The notes below the pieces were generated by a model. The model was not told the origin of the DNA. It saw only the letters and a program-made list of their open reading frames with translations, and did not search any database. From NCBI RefSeq assembly GCF_042678945.1, contig NZ_JBHTLM010000006.1, positions 62,001-126,000 of the forward strand: 64,000 nucleotides of DNA, written 5' to 3'. Numbering within the stretch: position 1 is the stretch's first letter; every line of letters begins with the position of its first letter. Below, piece after piece: positions 25,383-34,129 of the stretch. The translations under genes were made by a program, and so were the position numbers. The DNA comes from Fontibacillus puldeungensis (GTDB taxonomy: Bacteria > Bacillota > Bacilli > Paenibacillales > Paenibacillaceae).

Positions 25383-26774
25383 TTAATCGTTCGTTTCCAA
25401 TCTTGCCTCTAATTCCTGTCTAATCTTGCTTTCATTTTTCTCATATTTTACATATTTCAACATAATAATAGCTCCTATCGCAAAGAAAATTGCCGGTAGC
25501 CAAGTAAAGCAAAACTTAATTGCTGCCAATGATTCAGGCGTCTGTGTCGCATTTGCCACGTAACCTGCAGAATCTAAGATGATTGAAGGAATAAAGCTGC
25601 CTAATCCCGCACCCAACTTAATACAGAATGAGATTCCAACTGCTGTCAAAAATCCGCTGGCTCTAATACCACTCTTCCACTCGCCATAGTCGACTGTATC
25701 CGAAAGCATTGCAAAAGGCAAAGTAACTGCTATACCCGTACCTAGTGAAGCTATTGTCCAGCCAATAATAATCATCGTGATGTTACTTCCAGCAATCCCA
25801 ATAATGATTTGACCCAAGGCTGCCAATGACAATCCAATAATTTGCGTATGGGACTTAATAAAGCGTTTAACTAGATAAGGGAGCAATGTTATAGAAACCA
25901 TTTGGACAACCACAAGACCATTTAAGATAGAGGCTAAATTTTTATGTCCCAAATTATACTCACTATAATAAATTACTGTCGACGCTCTGGCCGTGTTTCC
26001 TAACCAATATAAAATGAATACTAAAACTAATGTAATCCATGGCCAATTCCCTTTAATAGCACGAAAACTTTCACGAATAGAAATTGATTTAGCTTTCTGT
26101 GTAATACCAATTTCTTTTGTTCCGCTGAAAGCGAAAAGAAGGAGCAGGATAGCTGCAACTGCAAAAATTCCTACAGTAATACTAAATCCCAGTTTATCGT
26201 TTCCATTTCCAAAGAAGTCAACCAAGGGAAGTGTAAACGAAGCAGTAATTAAATACCCTATCATTCCCCCATTGCTTCTCCAAGAATTTAAACGGACTCT
26301 TTCATCAGAATCGTATGTCAGATTTGGAAGTGCGGACGACATTGAAGCACTAATCCCCGTGTAGATAATACCCGCTAAAACATAGGTTACTAATGCATAA
26401 ATCGTTTTTGCATTTATAGATATGTCTGGAGCAAGAAAGGCCAGAAAAACGGCAGCGCCAAAAGGAATAGAAAGCCATAACCAGTATGGGCGGCTTTGTC
26501 CCCATTTTGTACGCGTATGATCAATTACAATCCCCCAAATTGGGGCATCAAGAGCATCGAAAATTCGCGCTATAAGCAAAATCATACCCGTTGCTGCTAC
26601 AGAAATTCCGAATACATCCGTATAAAAATACATGATATAACTTGTTAGGGTACAGTAGAGCAAATTACCTGCTGTATCGGTACTAGCGAAAGCTAATATT
26701 CGCTTTAATGATAATTTCGATGGCTTTGAATCGCCGTCACTAATGGTTTCAAATCCTTTTACTGTATTTTCCAT
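25383..26774 (-). CDS. GPH-family sugar:cation symporter
   Basis: The 463-residue protein has twelve hydrophobic segments and the GPH (MelB-like) hallmarks: FASTDTAGNLLYCTLTSYIMYFYTDVFG at the start and FDALDAPIWGIVIDHTRTKWGQSRPYW after helix 2. Another hallmark is LPFAMLSDTVDYGEWKSGIR in the second half. Members import glycosides, pentosides or hexuronides with Na+ or H+. It follows the DUF5695-like gene by 3 nt (GGGAGGTAAAG site) and is surely cotranscribed with it, so it probably imports that protein's substrate. Confidence 0.9.
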   Translation of the reverse strand: MENTVKGFETISDGDSKPSKLSLKRILAFASTDTAGNLLYCTLTSYIMYFYTDVFGISVAATGMILLIARIFDALDAPIWGIVIDHTRTKWGQSRPYWLWLSIPFGAAVFLAFLAPDISINAKTIYALVTYVLAGIIYTGISASMSSALPNLTYDSDERVRLNSWRSNGGMIGYLITASFTLPLVDFFGNGNDKLGFSITVGIFAVAAILLLLFAFSGTKEIGITQKAKSISIRESFRAIKGNWPWITLVLVFILYWLGNTARASTVIYYSEYNLGHKNLASILNGLVVVQMVSITLLPYLVKRFIKSHTQIIGLSLAALGQIIIGIAGSNITMIIIGWTIASLGTGIAVTLPFAMLSDTVDYGEWKSGIRASGFLTAVGISFCIKLGAGLGSFIPSIILDSAGYVANATQTPESLAAIKFCFTWLPAIFFAIGAIIMLKYVKYEKNESKIRQELEARLETND

Positions 26775-26777
26775 TTT

Positions 26778-29177
26778 TCACTTTACCTCCCGCTCTTTTT
26801 TTAAACTGATAAAGCGTCCTTCTGTATAAAGAATTTCTCTCTCTATTTCTCCATGTTGAGAAATAAAATGTGAATCGGCATCGTAAAAATGGTATTCTGT
26901 CGGATAAGGAGCGTAGCTATGAATGATCAATCCTCGATCTGTGTGTTCAATACAGCCATTAATTACTTTTATTTGATTGTTTTCTTCATATAAGAAGGTT
27001 TTTTTGCCAAATCCATCAAGGTATGCTGCAAGTTCCTCTCCCATATCCCAGTCAGAAGTTTCTTCTTCTTTGCTGAACAACTTCGAAAAGATTCCACCGT
27101 CTCTATAAAATGTTGATTGTCCAAACCGATTTCTTGATAAATCAGGACGATTCATGTTCGGCCCCGCAACACTATATGTCGATGCTGCTTCTCCGGTATT
27201 CAACCTCTGGTCAGTAGCTTTTGCGTCCGTATCATAACAATATAAAATTCCTACAGTAGCTCTATAAGCTGCCTTTAAATAGCGAGTATCATGTAATTCC
27301 TCGTAGACTTTAAGAGTGGCTGCAGAAGTTAACCCTCCCCACAATGAGTGAATCATATAAGAGAGCGATTCCCACCAGCGATCCGGATTTTGTGCTCTAA
27401 AATCATTTGAAAAACCTATATTGGCAAGCAATAATTCTCCGTACTTCTTGGCAGCTTCGATATGACCGGAACTCGCTAATGCGCTTGCTGCTGGACCAAA
27501 CCCAGCGTTGTCATAAAAATGTTCTGTTACCGCTGCTTTATAAGCGTCACTGTCTTTTGCAACATTCGCAGCTATGTCAGACCATAATGCATTTATTTCA
27601 TTATATTTATCAGTTAATCCCCGCTCTTTTATTTCATCTAGCAAGCCATTGATATATAAAGAGAAAGTCCCCAACATTTTTGCTTCTTCTTTTCCTCTAA
27701 CCGTGTGATGCAAATCAGGATTTACACGTAATCTAAATACTTCAGCTGCCCACTCTAAATACGTATCAGGGCTGTTATACTTTAATATATTTTGGTCAAA
27801 CCGCGATAACAGATAAAAAACATGACCTATATATTCGAAATCCATGCATCGATAGAAATCACCATAGAGGAAGGAAGGCTCTAAAAAATCTCCATTAACA
27901 AACCATTTAGGCCGAATATAATTAACACAACTTTCCTCTACCTTCTGCACCTCAGAAATATCAGGGCTATCACCCAATAAATTCTTTTTCAAGACAAAAC
28001 TTAGTTTTCCCAACGATTCTCCTTGATTGGAGATTGGGGAATAAGAATACGGTACGTTTCCCTCCGGGCCGCTATAGAGTACATTGCTGATATATTGTGC
28101 CCTATTGGCGAAAATGCTTTGTATAGGTTTCATCACATTAATAATAACGTTATCCATTTTTCCGTTATCCAGTTCTATGGATACTTTATGCTCACCAGGT
28201 TCTTCGAAAATTAAAGTGGCCTGATAATTATTTGTATTTTTTTTCACATATGACATAATACTTAGCTTCTTACAAGCTTCATTTGAATCTCTATACTCAA
28301 CGTAAGCATCTCTCAAAGAAATATTGGAAGGAAGACTAAAAGAGAAATCATATGGCTGATTTGTTATGGCAAGCGGTTCAAAATTATATACCGGATGTCC
28401 ATATTTCTTACCTACCTGATAGAAATTCTCTTGATCATCATATTCCTCAAGTACAAATTGCCAAATCTTGTTTTCATTCGCTTTCACTAAAAATCCATCT
28501 TTTGAATAGATCCAATCGGAGTTAGCAAATCCTTCAGGATATCCGCCTGCAAAAACCAATTGATGAAATAAAATACCATCCAATGAAGGGGAAACGTTTT
28601 CAAAGAATAGATTTTCATATTCACAATAAGTTCCTACTGATTTAGTTTCCCCGCTTAGCTGGTAGATCCCCAGGTGTGGCGCATTATTGCTTCTTCTCAT
28701 ACAGGCCAATTTTGTGAAGCTTTTTGAAATGGACGGAAAAACAGCAGTTGAATGATTTGTTTGAATATTTAAATCGTTAATGCGATACATGACATAGGCA
28801 AATGATGACCAAACTCTAAAATCAGAAATGTGGACCTCACTATTTGTAAAATTCATTAATTGAATCGTCCAAAATAAGGAATCCGCGGATTGGCTTAAAT
28901 CATAATTAAAAAGGATCTCCACCTCATCACAAACATATGTTACCGTTGCCAATTGTTCAGATAGAATTAATTTCCCATCCATTTTATTGCTGTTATACTT
29001 TTTTCCGTTTATAGAAATACTAAAGTTACCGAACAATTTATCCTTATCATCATAATTCACTTTTTCTAAATAACTCTCATCGACAACCCAATTCATTTTA
29101 TGTGGATCATTCTTCAGGATTAATTTTGATACATTTCCATTTGGACAGAACTCTATCATAAATTTTCGATTCTCCAC
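26778..29177 (-). CDS. Large DUF5695-like protein, probably carbohydrate-active
   Basis: The 799-residue soluble protein has no signal peptide. The N-terminal half (~1-350) is beta-rich. The C-terminal half (~400-740) is helical, with RWWESLSYMIHSLWGG, AYRATVGILYCYD and a distal GEELAAYLDGFG, suggesting a beta-sandwich plus (alpha/alpha) barrel like many glycosidases and lyases. It resembles proteins annotated DUF5695; I cannot assign catalytic residues. GTG start with AAAGGAGG 7 nt upstream. Coupled to a GPH symporter and divergent from an AraC regulator, with a cre-like site in its promoter. Base composition is clearly more AT-rich than the flanks. Confidence 0.65.
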   Translation of the reverse strand: MENRKFMIEFCPNGNVSKLILKNDPHKMNWVVDESYLEKVNYDDKDKLFGNFSISINGKKYNSNKMDGKLILSEQLATVTYVCDEVEILFNYDLSQSADSLFWTIQLMNFTNSEVHISDFRVWSSFAYVMYRINDLNIQTNHSTAVFPSISKSFTKLACMRRSNNAPHLGIYQLSGETKSVGTYCEYENLFFENVSPSLDGILFHQLVFAGGYPEGFANSDWIYSKDGFLVKANENKIWQFVLEEYDDQENFYQVGKKYGHPVYNFEPLAITNQPYDFSFSLPSNISLRDAYVEYRDSNEACKKLSIMSYVKKNTNNYQATLIFEEPGEHKVSIELDNGKMDNVIINVMKPIQSIFANRAQYISNVLYSGPEGNVPYSYSPISNQGESLGKLSFVLKKNLLGDSPDISEVQKVEESCVNYIRPKWFVNGDFLEPSFLYGDFYRCMDFEYIGHVFYLLSRFDQNILKYNSPDTYLEWAAEVFRLRVNPDLHHTVRGKEEAKMLGTFSLYINGLLDEIKERGLTDKYNEINALWSDIAANVAKDSDAYKAAVTEHFYDNAGFGPAASALASSGHIEAAKKYGELLLANIGFSNDFRAQNPDRWWESLSYMIHSLWGGLTSAATLKVYEELHDTRYLKAAYRATVGILYCYDTDAKATDQRLNTGEAASTYSVAGPNMNRPDLSRNRFGQSTFYRDGGIFSKLFSKEEETSDWDMGEELAAYLDGFGKKTFLYEENNQIKVINGCIEHTDRGLIIHSYAPYPTEYHFYDADSHFISQHGEIEREILYTEGRFISLKKEREVK

Positions 29178-29239
29178 CTAGTAACCTCCTTTTGTTTTAT
29201 ATAAGCAACTAGAACACTGATATCTATTGAAATGATTAC

Positions 29240-29253
29240 TGTAATCGCTTACT
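29240..29253 (-). promoter_or_regulatory. cre (CcpA) site of the DUF5695-symporter operon
   Basis: TGTAATCGCTTACT (minus strand AGTAAGCGATTACA) matches the cre consensus TGWAANCGNTNNCA at all but one position in either orientation. It overlaps the probable -10 (TATAGT) of the minus-strand operon, a repressing position, in the 169-bp space shared with the AraC gene. Confidence 0.6.
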
Positions 29254-29346
29254 ATAGTATAATGAAAACGCCAATAATTAAATAAACAATTACAATGTCT
29301 TTTTATACATTTTCACTTTGGCTAATTAAAGGAGGGGGACATTTAA

Positions 29347-30222
29347 ATGGACGATGATTTGATAATATCTATTGCCGTTCCACCTTTTCCCATATTTATC
29401 GAAGGAAACTTAACTGAGTTCGGCATAGGCACTTTGCATCCTGACAGAAAGAACCTGGAATATTTTGATATTATCATCGTTAAAGAAGGGGCTTTGTACT
29501 TAGGCGAAGAAGGTACAGATTATACGGTTAGAAAAAATGAAATGTTCGTCTTATTACCCAATAAGCATCATTATCCGTTAAAACCAACAGATGAAATAAC
29601 AAAATTTTATTGGATTCACTTTTTCACCACTGGTAATTACGTACAAAGTAATCAAGCAAAACAACTGGAATCAAATATTCCTATTCCGTCGCTTCACTTT
29701 CATAATAAATTTCATACCATTCATCTTTCTAAAAAATGTGAACTTATTGATGCAGATGACATTTATCAAAAAATACAAGATTTGCTGGTTGGTACAACTA
29801 GAAAAGATACAAATATAACATTTTGGGATATTCAGCAACGTTTTTTTTCGTTATTAAATCTCTTAGATGGACAAAATCATGCAAAAGATATAAGCGTCCT
29901 TATTGCAGAAAAAGTTGAACAATTTATCCGTGGAAATTTTAATCAAGATATTACTAATGACACGTTAGTTGCCAAATTTAATTTGCATGAGAATACACTT
30001 GCCAAATACTTAAAACAATATTACGGATATACACCCATGGAATACTTGAAAGAATACAGGTTAGAACAGGCTAAAAATCTCTTACTTAAAACAGATTATC
30101 CTATACAAAAAATCGCTGAACTTTGCGGTTATAATTGGGTTCCTTATTTTTCTAGATTATTCAAACAAAAATATGATATATCGCCGCTTAAATATCGAAA
30201 GAATCATATAGGTAAACATTAG
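29347..30222 (+). CDS. AraC-family regulator with cupin sensor domain
   Basis: The 291-residue protein has an N-terminal cupin-type sugar-sensing region (~1-150, KEGALYLGEEGTDYTVRKNEMFVLLPNKHH) and a C-terminal AraC domain (~190-285). The two HTHs end in YPIQKIAELCGYNWVPYFSRLFKQKYDISPLKYRK. The ATG has a GGAGGGGGAC site. It is divergent from the DUF5695-like gene and is AT-rich like that operon. It is very probably the operon's activator, responding to the imported sugar. Confidence 0.88.
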   Translation: MDDDLIISIAVPPFPIFIEGNLTEFGIGTLHPDRKNLEYFDIIIVKEGALYLGEEGTDYTVRKNEMFVLLPNKHHYPLKPTDEITKFYWIHFFTTGNYVQSNQAKQLESNIPIPSLHFHNKFHTIHLSKKCELIDADDIYQKIQDLLVGTTRKDTNITFWDIQQRFFSLLNLLDGQNHAKDISVLIAEKVEQFIRGNFNQDITNDTLVAKFNLHENTLAKYLKQYYGYTPMEYLKEYRLEQAKNLLLKTDYPIQKIAELCGYNWVPYFSRLFKQKYDISPLKYRKNHIGKH

Positions 30223-30247
30223 AAGGGTTATACGATTCCAAATATAC

Positions 30248-30288
30248 AAAAAGCTCCTGAATTTCCACAAAGGAAAATTCAGGAGCTT
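30248..30288 (-). terminator. Terminator of tRNA-Leu copy 1
   Basis: AAAAAGCTCCTGAATTTCC pairs with GGAAAATTCAGGAGCTT. On the minus strand it is followed by a T-run and lies 18 nt beyond the tRNA 3' end. Confidence 0.9.
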
Positions 30289-30306
30289 GTTCATTGATTA
30301 AGTGGA

Positions 30307-30391
<85 letters not shown>

Positions 30392-30430
30392 ATATTTTCG
30401 TTGGTGCAGTATTTCGCAGCAACGAAATAT

Positions 30431-30459
30431 ATATTACCATGCGTTTTTAGGAGAGTCAA
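30431..30459 (-). promoter_or_regulatory. Promoter of tRNA-Leu copy 1
   Basis: On the minus strand TTGACT (30454-30459) and TAATAT (30431-30436) are 17 bp apart. The roughly 35-nt leader before the mature tRNA forms a TTTCGTTG/CAACGAAA hairpin. Confidence 0.75.
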
Positions 30460-30477
30460 CTCACAATATTTTCCTAA

Positions 30478-30650
30478 TGCAAAATTACAACTCTTCCCCA
30501 TTTGTAGCAATAACATTTTTGTACCAGAAGAACGATTTTTTGCGCTCCCACTCCAAAGTACCGCTGCCATCATCATGTCCACTAAATGAAGCCATAGCGT
30601 TTGGAGAACTCGCCGGCTTTTTGTCCATGAAGTTCGTAGCAAGAATACGG
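30478..30650 (-). pseudogene. Tail of a GH1 beta-glucosidase gene, copy A
   Basis: The minus strand encodes HDDGSGTLEW, then ERKKSFFWYKNVIATNGEEL and a stop. This is the C-terminal signature of GH1 (6-phospho-)beta-glucosidases (KKSFYWYK.VI..NGE.L). Just upstream in another frame, GEFSKRYGFI matches the preceding GYSKRYGFI segment, so the gene is frameshifted and cut off. Its end abuts the tRNA-Leu promoter. Confidence 0.7.
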
Positions 30651-30717
30651 GTTAAGTCGTATGATTAGTTATATACCACCCTCACCATAAGGCATCTTCA
30701 CTATAAGGAGGACATTT

Positions 30718-31599
30718 ATGGACATCCCTAGAGGTACCTACGGCTTTCGGTTCGCCGAAGATAAGGAGCTCCAGCTGTGCGTATTGTTTGCGGCCGGCTA
30801 TGATTCTATCACTGATCCATCTTATTGTTGGGACGGACTGGAGCGGACCGATGGACCTCTCCTGCTGTTCCAGTACACCATCTCCGGTGAAGGCGTATAT
30901 GAGTCGGGAAACCGGACTCACCGTGTCACCGCCGGACAGGCTTTTCTCGCTGAAATCCCAGGACCCCACCGCTATTATTACCACCCGGAATCAAAGGAGC
31001 CTTGGGAATTCCTGTTCCTGCTGTTTCGGCCTAATCTTATTCTGCCTCATTGGCGCAAATTCCTCCATGAAGCCGGGGAGGTTCCTCATCTGCCCGCAGA
31101 CTCTGCACCAGTCCGGCTGGCGCGAATGATTGTGGTCGATGCGGGTGCGGGCAGAATATCCGATCCCCTGATCGCGTCGTCTTGCGTCTATCAATTCGTG
31201 ACAGAACTGGCCAGAATGCAGGTCACAACTCTACGGGACAGGGAGAACTGGCCGGAGAACGTAAGGCGAGCAGCCGAATTTATAGAGCTCAACTATTCAC
31301 GTATGATCAGTATCGATCAGCTTTCCGAACATGTCTCCCTGTCCAAATACCACTTGATCCGCCGGTTTTCGGCCAGCACGGGCCTGACTCCCGGCGCTTA
31401 CTTAACCCGCGTCCGCACCGAGAAGGCCATGGAGCTGCTTCGGGGGACCGCTCTTAGCATTGAGACCATTGCCGAGCGTATTGGCTACTCCAGCGGAAGT
31501 TATTTTATCAAAGCGTTCCGCCACTTGACTGGGCTCACGCCGGGAGAATTCCGCAGCGGTGGCGAAAGCCTTACTTACCGCAAGTTGTTTTTTGATTAA
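30718..31599 (+). CDS. AraC-family regulator
   Basis: The 293-residue protein has an N-terminal cupin-like region (~10-150, QYTISGEGVYESGNRTHRVTAGQAFLAEIPGPHRYYYH) and a C-terminal AraC domain (~185-285) with two HTHs (ISIDQLSEHVSLSKYHLIRRF and LSIETIAERIGYSSGSYFIKAFRH). The ATG has an AAGGAGG site. It lies 108 bp upstream of, and on the same strand as, the GH27 gene, and is the likely sugar-responsive activator of that gene. Confidence 0.9.
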   Translation: MDIPRGTYGFRFAEDKELQLCVLFAAGYDSITDPSYCWDGLERTDGPLLLFQYTISGEGVYESGNRTHRVTAGQAFLAEIPGPHRYYYHPESKEPWEFLFLLFRPNLILPHWRKFLHEAGEVPHLPADSAPVRLARMIVVDAGAGRISDPLIASSCVYQFVTELARMQVTTLRDRENWPENVRRAAEFIELNYSRMISIDQLSEHVSLSKYHLIRRFSASTGLTPGAYLTRVRTEKAMELLRGTALSIETIAERIGYSSGSYFIKAFRHLTGLTPGEFRSGGESLTYRKLFFD

Positions 31600-31707
31600 C
31601 CGCAATATTGTACTATTGGGCTTTCAAGATTACTATAGATATTGCTAATCTCCTTTATTATGATGAACTTAGCAAGAGCAATAATTAATCAGTAAAGGAG
31701 CTTTACA

Positions 31708-32988
31708 ATGGATCATAAGCTTACAGCGCCTACACCGCCGCTCGGTTGGAACAGTTGGGACTGCTACGGCGCGGCCGTAACGGAAGACGAGATTCGGGGC
31801 AATGCGGAATACATGGCGAAGCATCTCAAAGCATTCGACTGGAGCTACATTACCGTCGATATTCAGTGGTACGAGCCCCATGCAAATTCCTCTCAATATC
31901 GGCCGTTTGTTCCGCTTGTGATGGATGAATATTCTCGGCTTATACCTGCTGAAAACCGGTTCCCCTCCGCAGCGAGCGGCCGGGGTTTCAAGCCGTTAGC
32001 CGATTATGTACACAGCCTGGGACTACAATTCGGGATTCATATCATGCGCGGCATTCCGAGACAGGCTGTCCACGCCGCCACTCCGATTCTGGGTACAGCC
32101 GTGACAGCACGCGATATTGCGCATACGAACTCTATCTGTCCATGGAATACGGATATGTACGGAGTGGATGCCTCGAAGGAAGGGGCGCAGGCCTATTACG
32201 ATTCTCTCTTTGAACTGTATGCACAGTGGGGCGTCGACCTGGTGAAGGTGGACGACATCGCGGCTTCCAGGCTGTACGATACACATCAGCCGGAAATCGC
32301 CCTGATCTCCAAAGCGATCGAGCGTTGCGGCCGGCCCATGGTGCTAAGCCTATCCCCCGGACCCGCTCCGGTGGAATACTCAGCATTTTTCGCCGAGCAT
32401 GCCAACATGTGGCGAGTCACGGACGACTTCTGGGACCAGTGGCCGCTGTTGTTGGATATGTTCGACCGTTGCCGGTCATGGCAAGGCGTACCGCAGGCAG
32501 GTTGCTGGCCGGACTGTGACATGCTGCCGCTTGGCCACATTGGCATTCGCTCTGTGGATGGCGGAGGGGCGGACCGTTGGACCCGGTTCACGCGTGACGA
32601 GCAGTTGACAATGATGTCGCTCTGGAGCATCTTCCGCTCGCCGCTCATCTTCGGCGGGGAGCTGCGGGACTGCGACGACTGGACGCTGTCGCTGCTGACT
32701 AACCGCGAGGTGCTGCATATGCACCGGGATAGCTTCGGAGCGAAGGAAGCGCTACGCAAGGGCGACCTTATCGTCTGGACGGCCGAAGACGCCGCAGGCT
32801 CCGGCTACGCCGCCATCTTCAATATTGGCGAGAGCCCGCTGCCGCTGGACCTGGCCACTTCACAGATCGGCCTAACAAGCACCGCCGCTGGAACCGAGCT
32901 TTGGAGCGGAGCGCCAGCCGAGCTTAAAGAAGGCACACTGCACGCCACGGTGCCGCCGCACGGGGTACGCCTCTATCGTTTCTTTTAA
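31708..32988 (+). CDS. GH27-family glycosidase (alpha-galactosidase type)
   Basis: The 426-residue protein starts with the clan GH-D signature PPLGWNSWDCYG. It has a nucleophile Asp in DLVKVDD (about D182) and an acid/base Asp in WRVTDDFWDQW (about D239-240), within a TIM barrel (~1-330) and a C-terminal beta domain ending PPHGVRLYRFF. There is no signal peptide, so it acts on imported oligosaccharides. GH27 enzymes cleave alpha-galactosides or beta-L-arabinopyranosides; the neighbouring arabinofuranosidase and xylosidase make the second reaction worth considering. ATG with AAAGGAG. Confidence 0.87.
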   Translation: MDHKLTAPTPPLGWNSWDCYGAAVTEDEIRGNAEYMAKHLKAFDWSYITVDIQWYEPHANSSQYRPFVPLVMDEYSRLIPAENRFPSAASGRGFKPLADYVHSLGLQFGIHIMRGIPRQAVHAATPILGTAVTARDIAHTNSICPWNTDMYGVDASKEGAQAYYDSLFELYAQWGVDLVKVDDIAASRLYDTHQPEIALISKAIERCGRPMVLSLSPGPAPVEYSAFFAEHANMWRVTDDFWDQWPLLLDMFDRCRSWQGVPQAGCWPDCDMLPLGHIGIRSVDGGGADRWTRFTRDEQLTMMSLWSIFRSPLIFGGELRDCDDWTLSLLTNREVLHMHRDSFGAKEALRKGDLIVWTAEDAAGSGYAAIFNIGESPLPLDLATSQIGLTSTAAGTELWSGAPAELKEGTLHATVPPHGVRLYRFF

Positions 32989-33000
32989 GAATACTGCCAT

Positions 33001-33040
33001 TAAAAGAGATCTGCCCGTTAATGAGGCAGATCTCTTTACT
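33001..33040. terminator. Bidirectional terminator
   Basis: AAAGAGATCTGCC and GGCAGATCTCTTT form a perfect 13-bp stem with a 9-nt loop. It serves the convergent GH27 and HTH-regulator genes. Confidence 0.93.
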
Positions 33041-33047
33041 TTAGCTT

Positions 33048-33965
33048 TTAGTTATCATTAAGGTACACGCGGACTACAATGTCTTGATTGTGATTGCCGA
33101 ATCCGGAACCATAGAGTGTCAATCCCCCTACGTTAACTGCCTGCTCATCAACCGCGAAATGAAGCGTCCAGAACGGTTCCTGTAGCTTGAGATCCGCGAG
33201 GGTCACCTCCGACATCGGCTCACCATCTATAAATGTACCCGATGCATCAATGCGAATCGTCTTCAATAACCCGTACTGATTCACATTTCGATGCCACCAT
33301 TTGGGTGTATATTTCCCTCGTGCAGCTCTTCCGAAATCGGCCGGACTTGTCCATGTGCCAAGGGAAACACCGTTGAATGTGAACTCAATATCCGAAGGCC
33401 AATAATCCCTTAGGCCGGGAGCTTCCGAAGCAATCTCCATGGAAATTTCGACGGCTTCCGCGGTTTGATCGGCAAGCAAATAGTTAGGCATTTTGTATTC
33501 TACATACCCCCACCCAAACCACAGAATGGCGGCGTGAACCCGCTCGGGATCGAGAAAGTAGCGCGGGTCGTCCCAAACTCCGATTTCTTTCTCGTGCGTG
33601 CCGAGTCCACAAGTAGGATGAACTTCAAAAGCGGTGTAATGACCGACTGAAATGCTCTGTTCTCTGAACTTCGCAGTGTGACCGGCAGACGGCAGCTGAA
33701 TCTCGACGGTTTTTTGTTTGAGGAAACACATTTTGTGCGTCCCCCCGCCTAGCCGTACTCGGTGACTTCCAATGAGCCCTGCTTGTTCGAGTTTTCGAAT
33801 GTGCATGGTGACGATAGAAGGGCTAAGTTCCAACTGATCCGCAATATCCTTCACATTCATCTCGTTATCGGCAATGAGACTCATAATTTTCCATCTAACT
33901 TCGCTAGCCAACGCTTCGTATAACGGCATAAATTGCGGTTCCCCGTTCGCTCTGATGATCATCAT
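33048..33965 (-). CDS. ArsR-type HTH regulator with novel C-terminal domain (paralogue 1)
   Basis: The 305-residue protein has an ArsR-like winged helix (~12-90, YEALASEVRWKIMSLIADNEMNVKDIADQLELSPSIVTMHIRKLEQAGLI). This is followed by a beta-rich domain of about 200 residues with PTCGLGTHE, DPRYFLDPERVHAAILWFG, SDIEFTFNGVSLGTWTSPADFG and GGLTLYGSGFGN. I do not recognise the C-terminal domain; its size suggests a ligand-binding beta sandwich. A close paralogue is at 42613-43521. It is divergent from the GH43 gene, as the paralogue is from the GH51 gene, so each probably controls its neighbour. RBS CAGGAGA. Confidence 0.8.
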   Translation of the reverse strand: MMIIRANGEPQFMPLYEALASEVRWKIMSLIADNEMNVKDIADQLELSPSIVTMHIRKLEQAGLIGSHRVRLGGGTHKMCFLKQKTVEIQLPSAGHTAKFREQSISVGHYTAFEVHPTCGLGTHEKEIGVWDDPRYFLDPERVHAAILWFGWGYVEYKMPNYLLADQTAEAVEISMEIASEAPGLRDYWPSDIEFTFNGVSLGTWTSPADFGRAARGKYTPKWWHRNVNQYGLLKTIRIDASGTFIDGEPMSEVTLADLKLQEPFWTLHFAVDEQAVNVGGLTLYGSGFGNHNQDIVVRVYLNDN

Positions 33966-34129
33966 AATCTCCTGACTGCACCTATTGAAATCACATATAT
34001 ATTAATTTAAAAGATTTAACATGGACAATCAAGCCTAATCCGTTGCGCCGCTTTTAATAATGGTGTTTAATTTCCTTAGCTGATCGCATTAGATTTATAT
34101 AATTGTGAATTTATGAAAGAGGTGGATGT

